Assembly (NCBI GenBank): GCA_028817855.1
Contig: JAPPOT010000104.1
Span: 1 to 44,509 of the forward strand
Length of the DNA: 44,509 bases
DNA from: Myxococcales bacterium
GTDB lineage: Bacteria > Myxococcota_A > Polyangia > Polyangiales > JAFGIB01
Direction of reading: 5' to 3'
Below the pieces are notes generated by a model. That model was not told the DNA's origin and did no database searches. It was given only the letters and a program-made list of their open reading frames with translations. This document shows positions 16,162 through 22,747 of this stretch, piece by piece. The translations under genes were made by a program, and so were the position numbers. The stretch's first letter is position 1, and the number at the start of each line of letters is the position of its first letter.

Positions 16162-16371
16162 ATGAGCTGCTCCACAGACGGAGCCTCGGAGACGGTCGAG
16201 GACAATCGCGGGATCATCGGCGAGCGCCTGGCCGCACACAACGCCACCGTGCCTGGGCCGTCCAGCGAGGGCGGCTGCCGCACACCCGGAAGTGGGCGAA
16301 AACCGACCCCGCTGGCGGCGCCGCTGCTGGCGGGCGCGGTGCTCCTGCTCGTCGGGCGCAGGCGGCACTGA
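16162..16371 (+). CDS. Short protein with MYXO-CTERM-like C-terminal sorting tail
   Basis: A 69-residue ORF with a good ribosome site (GGGAGGGAGAGG, 6-8 bases before ATG). Its C-terminus, GGCRTPGSGRKPTP followed by a hydrophobic stretch (LAAPLLAGAVLLLVG) and RRRH, has the three parts of a MYXO-CTERM signal: Gly-Cys, transmembrane helix and Arg cluster. Known substrates are long secreted proteins cleaved by the rhombosortase-like or MrtX-type protease, so a 69-residue protein without an N-terminal signal peptide is odd. It may be a truncated relic or a small surface peptide. The -35 box of the next promoter overlaps its stop. Confidence 0.5.
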   Translation: MSCSTDGASETVEDNRGIIGERLAAHNATVPGPSSEGGCRTPGSGRKPTPLAAPLLAGAVLLLVGRRRH

Positions 16372-16395
16372 CAGGAGCTGGCCCGTGGGTATACT
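16368..16395 (+). promoter_or_regulatory. σ70-like promoter giving a near-leaderless DUF1801 transcript
   Basis: CTGACA (16368-16373) and TATACT (16390-16395) each differ from the σ70 consensus at one position, and the spacer is 16 bases. Transcription should start near 16402, only about 3 bases before the ATG at 16405, and there is no Shine-Dalgarno sequence there. Confidence 0.65.
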
Positions 16396-16404
16396 GCGTC
16401 GGCG

Positions 16405-16830
16405 ATGGCCGAGCTGAAGACTCAGAAGAACAAGGCGAGCGTGAAGCAATTCGTCGACTCCGTGGCCGACGACAAGCGCCGCTCCGACTGCCGCGCAGTC
16501 ATGAAGGTGATGGCGGAGATCACGGGCAAGCGCCCAAAGATGTGGGGCAGCAGCCTGATCGGTTACGGCGCCTACACCTACGTGAACACCACCAAGAAGC
16601 CGGCCCAGTGGCCGGTGGTAGCGCTGTCGCCGCGCAAGAACGAGCTGACCGTCTACATCATGCCGGGCTTCGAGCCCTTCCAGCCGTTGATGGACAAGCT
16701 CGGCAAGTACCGCACGGGCAAGAGCTGCCTCTACATCAAGAAACTCGAGGACGTCCACATGCCGACGCTCAAGCAGCTGATCAAGCGCTCCGTCGCAGAG
16801 ATGAAGCGGCGCTACGAAGTGGACCTCTGA
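16405..16830 (+). CDS. DUF1801 (YdhG-like) protein
   Basis: A 141-residue cytoplasmic protein. SVKQFVDSVADDKRRSDCRAVMKVMAEITGKRPKMWGSSLIGYGAYTY is the DUF1801 N-terminal half (W-G-x-x-x-I/V-G-x-G/F pattern), and LYIKKLEDVHMPTLKQLIKRSVAEMKRRY the C-terminal helix. Members adopt a YdhG-like α/β fold; some family members are called iron chaperones (frataxin-like, B. subtilis YdhG), but a role in this organism is not shown. It probably forms an operon with the symporter gene that begins 3 bases after its stop. Confidence 0.9.
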   Translation: MAELKTQKNKASVKQFVDSVADDKRRSDCRAVMKVMAEITGKRPKMWGSSLIGYGAYTYVNTTKKPAQWPVVALSPRKNELTVYIMPGFEPFQPLMDKLGKYRTGKSCLYIKKLEDVHMPTLKQLIKRSVAEMKRRYEVDL

Positions 16831-16833
16831 GCG

Positions 16834-18282
16834 ATGGCGAGGCCTGACAAGGGCGGCATCGCGCTGCACTGGCAGATCATGATCGGGCTCGGAGCCGGAC
16901 TCATGGCCGGCGTGCTGGTCAACTGGCTCTGGACCGACGCCACCTGGCTGAGGCTCGGTGTCGGCGACCCCGACGCGTGGATGGCGAGCAAGGAGTCCGC
17001 CGACAACGTCAGCGCCGGCTTCGGCGCCCAGGCCGCGCGTTTCGTCGCCAACCTCAACGAATTCGTGGGCGCGCTCTTCATCCGCTCGCTCCGCTTCATC
17101 GCGGTTCCGATCGTGCTCTTCTCGCTGATCGAGGGGGCGAGCTCGCTCAACGACCTCAAGAAGCTCTCGCGCATCGGCGGCAAGACGATGGGCATCTACA
17201 TCGGCACCACGGCCGTGTCGATCAGCGTGGGCCTGTTCTTCGCCAATCTGGTCCGCCCTGGAACCATGGTCAGCACGGACGTGCGCGACCGCCTCGCGGG
17301 CCAGGGGGCGGAGGCCGCCGGCGAGAAGATCGCTGCGGCGCAGGCGCCCGACGTGTGGAGCACCTTCCTGAACATCGTGCCGACCAACCCCTTCGGCGCG
17401 CTGGCCGAGGGAAACATGCTCCAGGTCGTCTTCTTCGCGCTCGCGGTCGGCATCTCGCTGACGCTGGTGGCCGAGGAGAAGGCCAACGTGGTGATTCATG
17501 CGGCCTCCGCCATGACCGACGTGATCATCAAGCTCGTGCACGTGATCATGCTGGTGGCCCCCTACGCCGTGTTCGCCCTGATCGCCAAGGTGATCGCCCA
17601 ACTCGGCGCGGACGTGCTGCTCGCGCTCGCGGCCTACGCCGCGGTCGTGGTCGCGGGCCTGGCGACGATGGTCTTCGTGGTCTACCCGACGGCGCTCCGC
17701 GTGCTCACGCCGGTGCGCTACCGCCGCTTCTTCCGGGCCATCGCCCCGGCCCAGCTTCTGGCTTTCTCCAGCTCGTCGTCGTCCGCGACCCTGCCGGTGA
17801 CGATGGAGTGTGCCGAGGAGCGCCTCGGCATCAGCGAGGAGGTCGCCGCCTTCGCACTGCCGCTAGGCGCGACGATCAACATGGACGGCACCGCGCTCTA
17901 CCAGGGCGTCGCGGCCCTCTTCATCGCACAGCTCTACGGCATCGACCTGGACGTGGGCCAGCAGCTCACGATCGTGCTGACGGCGACGCTGGCCTCGATC
18001 GGCACCGCGGGCGTGCCGGGCGTGGGCCTCATCATGCTGGTGATCGTGCTGCAATCGGTGGGCATGCCCCAGGAGGTGATGGCAGGCGGCATCGCGATCA
18101 TCTTCGGCGTCGACCGCATCCTGGACATGTGCCGCACGGCCTGCAACGTGACCGGCGACTGCATGGTCGCCAGCTACGTCGCGGCCTCGGAAGACGCCCT
18201 GCTATCCGAGGAGGACGTCGAAGCGCGCCTGCAGCAGATGGCGCAGACCGGGCTCGACGAGCACCCGCTCGAAGAGGGCTGA
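16834..18282 (+). CDS. Dicarboxylate/amino acid:cation symporter (DAACS family)
   Basis: A 482-residue inner-membrane transporter of the GltP/DctA/GltPh family. The serine-rich re-entrant loop HP1 is FSSSSSSATLPVTMECAE, the NMDGT motif of helix 7 (ATINMDGTALYQGVAALFIAQ) binds sodium or substrate, and the HP2 loop follows as LASIGTAGVPGVGLIMLVIVL. In helix 8 the sequence is DRILDMCRTACNVTGDCMVASYV: the Asp and Asn-x-x-Gly-Asp positions are conserved, and Cys in place of the usual Arg position hints at neutral amino acids (as in ASCT proteins) rather than glutamate. This is an inference by alignment from memory. It is coupled to DUF1801 by a 3-base gap. Confidence 0.95.
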   Translation: MARPDKGGIALHWQIMIGLGAGLMAGVLVNWLWTDATWLRLGVGDPDAWMASKESADNVSAGFGAQAARFVANLNEFVGALFIRSLRFIAVPIVLFSLIEGASSLNDLKKLSRIGGKTMGIYIGTTAVSISVGLFFANLVRPGTMVSTDVRDRLAGQGAEAAGEKIAAAQAPDVWSTFLNIVPTNPFGALAEGNMLQVVFFALAVGISLTLVAEEKANVVIHAASAMTDVIIKLVHVIMLVAPYAVFALIAKVIAQLGADVLLALAAYAAVVVAGLATMVFVVYPTALRVLTPVRYRRFFRAIAPAQLLAFSSSSSSATLPVTMECAEERLGISEEVAAFALPLGATINMDGTALYQGVAALFIAQLYGIDLDVGQQLTIVLTATLASIGTAGVPGVGLIMLVIVLQSVGMPQEVMAGGIAIIFGVDRILDMCRTACNVTGDCMVASYVAASEDALLSEEDVEARLQQMAQTGLDEHPLEEG

Positions 18283-18307
18283 GCGACTCGGGCGTGCCGC
18301 GGTGATG

Positions 18308-19351
18308 CTACGGGGCCGCCAGCGTGACGCGGCAGCCGCCGTTCTGGATGACGCCGCCCACGCTCGCGCAATCATTGCCCCCTAGGGCGTTGCAGCTGTA
18401 GCTATTCGTTCCGCCAGGCACTCCGGAGAGCACCGTGGTGCAGTACTCGGTCCCGGGATCGCAGCGCATCGGCCCACACACGAAGTCGCCCGGCACGAGG
18501 CAGCTGACCAGCGCCGCGGACTGGCACTGGCCCGCGGCGTCGCAGAGCTTCAGGTCGGCGGTCTCCACACAGCCCGTGTCCGCCGGATCGCACACGGTGC
18601 ACGTGTCGCCGCAGGTCTTGCCGGCACAGGGTTGGTAGCAATCCTTGGGGCAGCCCTCGGCCGCGGGGACACACTGGGGCGTACCGCACTGGTCGCAGCA
18701 CAGAGTACCCGCCTGGCAGAGGATGACGGCGCAGCCGGGGCCGGGGTTGATCGGCACCACGTCGGGGTCGCCATCGCCGTCGCCGTCTCCACTCGCGTCG
18801 CCATCGCCGTCGCCGCCGGGCGCGCCCGCCCCGCCCATCGGGATTTCGCCATCGCCACCGCTGCCCGGGTCGCCGCCATCGCCTCCGGCGCTGCCCACGT
18901 CCTCGCCATCGCCACCCGGAGCGCCAGCGCCATCGTCGGGCACGCCCTCTCCAGTGGCCGGTGCCGGAGGCGCGCCGCTGGAGGCCGACACGCACATGCC
19001 GTCGCGGCAGCTGCGGTTGCTGGCCGCTGCCAGGCACTGGGCGTCCTCGTCGCACAGCTCCGCGCAGATGGCGGCCACGGTCGGCGCTGATCCACAGGCC
19101 AGCGAGAGATCCGTCGCGGTGGGCGCACAGCTGGCCCCGCTCTGGCTGCAGCCCTGTCCGGGCTCGCAGGCGACCGTGCACACGCCACACAGGCACTCGA
19201 GACCAGCTCCGCACTGGTCGCTGCCCGTGCACATCGACAGCCAGTTGGTCTCGCCCCCGAGGGTCTGGGGAGCGCCGTCGTCGTCGCCGCAGGCGAGCAC
19301 GCAGGCGAGGGACAGCAGGCAGGCAAGCCAAAGCCAATCACGCAAGCTCAT
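18308..19351 (-). CDS. Cys-rich lipoprotein with Gly-Asp linker
   Basis: A 347-residue lipoprotein. The lipobox is VLAC in ACVLACG near residue 20. The N-terminal module has paired cysteines (CTGSDQCGAGLECLCGVCTVACEPGQGCS), similar to the Cys-rich 'dickkopf-like' surface modules of myxobacteria. A long Gly/Asp/Ala linker (about residues 125-195, including DGDGDASGDGDGDGD) precedes a second Cys-rich module (CCDQCGTPQCVPAAEGCPKDCYQPCAGKTCGDTC). More than 35 cysteines suggest many disulfides. Its ATG at 19351 lies inside the end of the upstream regulator gene (overlap 14 bases), with AGAGGGAG 6 bases before it. Role unknown; cell-surface binding is likely. Confidence 0.88.
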   Translation of the reverse strand: MSLRDWLWLACLLSLACVLACGDDDGAPQTLGGETNWLSMCTGSDQCGAGLECLCGVCTVACEPGQGCSQSGASCAPTATDLSLACGSAPTVAAICAELCDEDAQCLAAASNRSCRDGMCVSASSGAPPAPATGEGVPDDGAGAPGGDGEDVGSAGGDGGDPGSGGDGEIPMGGAGAPGGDGDGDASGDGDGDGDPDVVPINPGPGCAVILCQAGTLCCDQCGTPQCVPAAEGCPKDCYQPCAGKTCGDTCTVCDPADTGCVETADLKLCDAAGQCQSAALVSCLVPGDFVCGPMRCDPGTEYCTTVLSGVPGGTNSYSCNALGGNDCASVGGVIQNGGCRVTLAAP

Positions 19352-20345
19352 CGTCATCTCCCTCTTCTTCGAGCACCGTCTGTCCGACGTAGGCGATCAC
19401 CCGCCGCGGTGTTGCATCCTGCGGCCGTGCGGCCGTCTCGTTGTGACGCTCCACCTCCGCGCGCAGCGCCACGGTCTGCCGCCGCAGCGTGCGCAGCAGG
19501 CCCATCACCTCCGCCTCGTGGGGGTGGCCCGGCCACACATCGAAGTGATAAGTGCTGCCGCCGATGGCATCGTCGAGCTCTGCACGGGACTGGCCCCGTC
19601 GCAGCTTGGCGACCATCGCGGTCACCATCGCCTGGTAGTGGTCAAAGAGCGCCGCCTGCCAGCCGGCCGTGTCCCCCGCAGCTACGAAAATGCGCTCGGC
19701 CCGATAGCGCGCCTGCTCACCCTCGCCCTCACGCTGCAGCCGACCATCGGCCAGTAGCGCCTCGAGCACGGACTCCAGCTGAGCCTCCGCCAGCGGCACG
19801 AGCTCGACCAGCTCATCCTGACTCACGGGTCCGTGGCGGTGCACGGCTACCAGCAGAATCAGCGCGCGTGCCTCGGCCGCTTCGCCCTCCTCAAGTCCGG
19901 CCTCGGCGTCCTCACCCGCCGCCCGATAGGACGTCTGGTCCCCACGCCCCATCTGGTAGACCAGCCTCGACTCGACCAGATCCCGCAGGACGCTGCGCAC
20001 GACGACGCCATCGTCCCGACTGAAGCGCTGGAGCACGTCCCCGCGGAGCACCGTCCCCTGGTGCTCCACGTACGAGAGCACCGCCTCCCAGAGCGAGCGC
20101 CCGGATTCGGTGCTGCTCTCCTGCAGGCGCGCCATCCGGTGATGGTAGGTCCGCAGCGCCATGCCGAACATGTCGGCGATCACCTTGTTGCCGAGGCCCT
20201 GGGCCTTGAGCTCCGAGACCAGGTTGGCGAAGACCTGGTTCGCCACCCGCGACAGGGGCGTGCGATTGCCCGCGGAGGTGGCGAGGGCGGCCAGCAGCAC
20301 GGTGGTCTGGCGCACCAGGGCATCGATCAGCAGCGTGGTGTTCAT
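19338..20345 (-). CDS. Myxobacterial winged-helix-like protein, paired with the Cys-rich lipoprotein
   Basis: A 335-residue soluble protein with no signal peptide. Residues 1-80 (LLIDALVRQTTVLLAALATSAGNRTPLSRVANQVFANLV, then GLGNKVIADMFGMALRTYHHRM) look like a helix-turn-helix DNA-binding region, followed by winged-helix-like segments (RSLWEAVLSYVEHQGTVLRGDVLQRF and LVAVHRHGPVSQDELVELVPLAE) and a long C-terminal helix (LLRTLRRQTVALRAEVERHNETA). From memory, proteins starting this way are multi-copy in Polyangia-type myxobacteria, often next to a Cys-rich lipoprotein, as here with a 14-base overlap. I infer a regulator of the lipoprotein or of its export; no ligand is known. Confidence 0.8.
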   Translation of the reverse strand: MNTTLLIDALVRQTTVLLAALATSAGNRTPLSRVANQVFANLVSELKAQGLGNKVIADMFGMALRTYHHRMARLQESSTESGRSLWEAVLSYVEHQGTVLRGDVLQRFSRDDGVVVRSVLRDLVESRLVYQMGRGDQTSYRAAGEDAEAGLEEGEAAEARALILLVAVHRHGPVSQDELVELVPLAEAQLESVLEALLADGRLQREGEGEQARYRAERIFVAAGDTAGWQAALFDHYQAMVTAMVAKLRRGQSRAELDDAIGGSTYHFDVWPGHPHEAEVMGLLRTLRRQTVALRAEVERHNETAARPQDATPRRVIAYVGQTVLEEEGDDDELA

Positions 20346-20455
20346 GGCCGTTTCAGATGACTTACGCCAGCCCGAGGCGGGCGCCTAGTGACAGATCTTG
20401 CACGTTTCGGGCCGGGCGGTCGCTGGGCGCTGGCTCCGAGCGACAAGGTGCGTAC

Positions 20456-21244
20456 GTGGCGTCCATGGATGCCCTCCAGATCAACGTGTCCGAGCATATG
20501 AACCCGGCGGTCTACACCGTCTCCATCAGCGCGACCTCCGAGGAGATCGACCTGGAGATGTCGGCCCGGGGCGTCTCCGGCCTGATCGTCGTGGACGACG
20601 ACTCACGCCCAGTGGGCGTGGTCACGCGCACCGATCTGCTGGCCAGGGGCCGGGCGCTCCACGCCCCCGGGGGCGAGCGCAGCAACAAGCTCAACGAGCG
20701 CCTGACCGCGCGCGAGCTCTTCAGCGCCGACCCCGTCAGCATCTCGGGCGCAGCCTCCCTGCGCGAAGCGGCGCGCCTGATGGCCAAGCGCGACGTGCAT
20801 CGGCTGATGGTGGTCAAGGGTGAGGATCCGGTGGGCATGCTCAGCGTCAACGACCTGCTCAAGGTGGTCAGCGAGAGCCGCATCGAGACGCCCATCTCGG
20901 AGTACGCCTCCGACACCATCGCCCATGTGGCCCCCGACGACCGCATCGCCTACGCGATGGATCGACTGCAGGCGGCCGGCGTGCGCGGATTGGTAGTGAT
21001 GGTGGACGGCTGGCCCGTCGGCAGCTTCGCCCAGGTCGAGGCGCTGGCCGCACAGGACGCCGGCAATGATGCGGTGGTGGAGCACTGGATGAACCCGGGC
21101 GTGGTGTCGATCCCGGAGACGACCCCACTGCACCACGCCGCCGCCCAGGCAGTCGCGATGCACACCCCGCTGATCATCTCACTCGACGACCGAACGCCCA
21201 AGGGCGTGCTGACCGCCACAGACATGCTCTACGCACTGATGTAG
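20456..21244 (+). CDS. Protein of four CBS domains
   Basis: A cytoplasmic protein of about 262 residues made of CBS domains only. Four repeats are visible: HMNPAVYTVSISATSEEIDLEM…GVSGLIVVDD, ELFSADPVSISGAASLREAARLM…DVHRLMVVKG, SEYASDTIAHVAPDDRIAYAM…GVRGLVVMVD and HWMNPGVVSIPETTPLHHAA…PLIISLDD. CBS pairs bind adenosyl nucleotides and act as energy sensors or as regulators of partner proteins; no partner domain is present. GTG at 20456 is used since AAGGTG lies 5 bases upstream; ATG at 20465 is the alternative. Confidence 0.9.
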   Translation: MASMDALQINVSEHMNPAVYTVSISATSEEIDLEMSARGVSGLIVVDDDSRPVGVVTRTDLLARGRALHAPGGERSNKLNERLTARELFSADPVSISGAASLREAARLMAKRDVHRLMVVKGEDPVGMLSVNDLLKVVSESRIETPISEYASDTIAHVAPDDRIAYAMDRLQAAGVRGLVVMVDGWPVGSFAQVEALAAQDAGNDAVVEHWMNPGVVSIPETTPLHHAAAQAVAMHTPLIISLDDRTPKGVLTATDMLYALM

Positions 21245-21396
21245 CGCACCGGCCCCTGGACTGGCGACAGCTGGGTACCGGCGGCCCCGAAGAACGCGCA
21301 CGGGTACGCGCTCAGCTCGGCGACGTAGTGCGCCGGCGTACCCCAGCGCCGCAGCTGGGCCCAGCGCAGGTCGCGCGCACGGAAGCGCGCAAGCGA
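21232..21396 (-). pseudogene. Possible gene fragment with coding-like codon use
   Basis: Between two stop codons this frame runs 55 codons with no ATG or GTG, yet nearly every third base is G or C and the peptide reads like real protein (RFRARDLRWAQLRRWGTP, then HYVAELSAYPCAFFGAAG). It could be the 3' remnant of a deleted gene. It overlaps the 3' end of the CBS gene by 13 bases. No homologue is recognised. Confidence 0.3.
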
Positions 21397-21453
21397 TCAC
21401 CCCCGAGGGCCGCGGGATTTCGTTTCACGCCGGCGCGACCGCCGATCGGACGA

Positions 21454-22731
21454 TCACTCCTCGACCATCTCGGCGTTGCAGAGCCGGAGCGCAACGGGAC
21501 AGTCCAGGCGCTGCAGGTGGGCGTGGTTGTCGTCGGTGTCGCTCCACGCGAGGACAACGTGTCCATCGTCGGTGGCGACCAGATCGGTCGGCCCGCCGGC
21601 CCGGCTGGTCGGCGTCACCTCGCCTTCGTAGACGATCTCGCCCGTGGCGGTCATGAAGGCGATGCGGATCGCGTTGTGCGGGAAGTCGCGCGAGGTGAGA
21701 GATCGGTAGCTGAGCGCGTAGCCCCTGCCGAAGGGGACGATCGCGACGTCGCGCAACACGGCGGGGGGGTGCTGCACGGAGCGCGGCTCGAGCATCACGT
21801 CTCCGTCGAGCCCGAACGGCCGGTAGCGCACCAGCTCGGCGTCCTCCACGCGATAGCTGTAGGCGACGGCCCCGCTCTCCTCCCCCGAGGCGATGTCGAA
21901 GGCCCCGCTCACGGTGTCGGCCAGGACGACCGGCTCGTCGTCTTCCAGCGCGTGCATGGACAGCGTGTCGCCGCTGGACCACGCCAGCCACACGCTCTCG
22001 CGGAGCAGCGCTAGCGCGGCGTGCTGCACTGGATCGGAATCGACCAGCAGGTCGCGATAACTGACGTCGGCCGGGTCGTCATGTGGGTACTGGGCGAGCG
22101 TGAGGCCGTCGTCGCCCTGCACGGTCAGGTGGATGCTGCCATTGGCGGCGAGCATGCTGGTCGTGCGGCCGCTTGGGCTGGTGTCCAGCGGCGCGGGCGC
22201 TTCAACCGACTCGCCCTCGAGGTCGACCCGTTCCACGTGCAGCTCGCCCTCGCGCCAGAAGCTCAGCGCAAAGCCATCGTCGACCGCCACGATGCGCACG
22301 CCCGAGGAGCCCTCGGAGCCCTCCTCGCGCACGCCCGGCTCCGCGGCGCCCGAGAGGGACAGCAGCCGAAAGGCTCGCTCACCGATGTCATCGTGGTACG
22401 CGAGGGCCATCGTGCCGCCGTTCTGGGCGAGGCTGACCCCCGTGGCGCCGGTGCTCGCAGGGAAGGCCATCGAGTCGTCGTCCTCATAGGTGCAGAGAGT
22501 CTCGCCGGAGAGATCGACCAGGACGTTCGCGCCCTGGGGCACGGGCACGGGCACGGCGGCGTCCGGCTCGTCCGTGCCTCCGCGCGTGGGCACCCGGTCC
22601 CCGCCACTGGGGACGGGCGCCATCTTCTCGTCATCCCCCCCACACGCGAGCAAACCCACCGCGAGCCCCACGGCCGCCACCGCAGCCCAGCAGCCACTCG
22701 GGATCGATCGTGGTGACTTGAACGTGCTCAC
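21454..22731 (-). CDS. Lipoprotein with β-propeller-like repeats
   Basis: A 425-residue lipoprotein beginning at GTG, with GGGGAG 6 bases upstream and the lipobox GLLACG near residue 30. After a Pro/Asp linker comes a β-rich part with repeating segments such as GVSLAQNGGTMALAYHDD, GVRIVAVDDGFALSFW, LVATDDGHVVLAWSD, which are blade-like units of about 50-60 residues, so a six- or seven-bladed propeller is likely. Few cysteines. No catalytic residues are recognised. It is followed in the same direction by no gene; the VWA protein lies 16 bases upstream, so the two may be co-transcribed. Confidence 0.85.
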   Translation of the reverse strand: MSTFKSPRSIPSGCWAAVAAVGLAVGLLACGGDDEKMAPVPSGGDRVPTRGGTDEPDAAVPVPVPQGANVLVDLSGETLCTYEDDDSMAFPASTGATGVSLAQNGGTMALAYHDDIGERAFRLLSLSGAAEPGVREEGSEGSSGVRIVAVDDGFALSFWREGELHVERVDLEGESVEAPAPLDTSPSGRTTSMLAANGSIHLTVQGDDGLTLAQYPHDDPADVSYRDLLVDSDPVQHAALALLRESVWLAWSSGDTLSMHALEDDEPVVLADTVSGAFDIASGEESGAVAYSYRVEDAELVRYRPFGLDGDVMLEPRSVQHPPAVLRDVAIVPFGRGYALSYRSLTSRDFPHNAIRIAFMTATGEIVYEGEVTPTSRAGGPTDLVATDDGHVVLAWSDTDDNHAHLQRLDCPVALRLCNAEMVEE

Positions 22732-22747
22732 GGCGTACTCCCCATGG

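Noticed and set aside
16132-17601. N-terminal extension of the membrane acyltransferase ORF
   Set aside because: It is antisense to DUF1801 and the symporter, and begins with His/Asp-rich shadow sequence.
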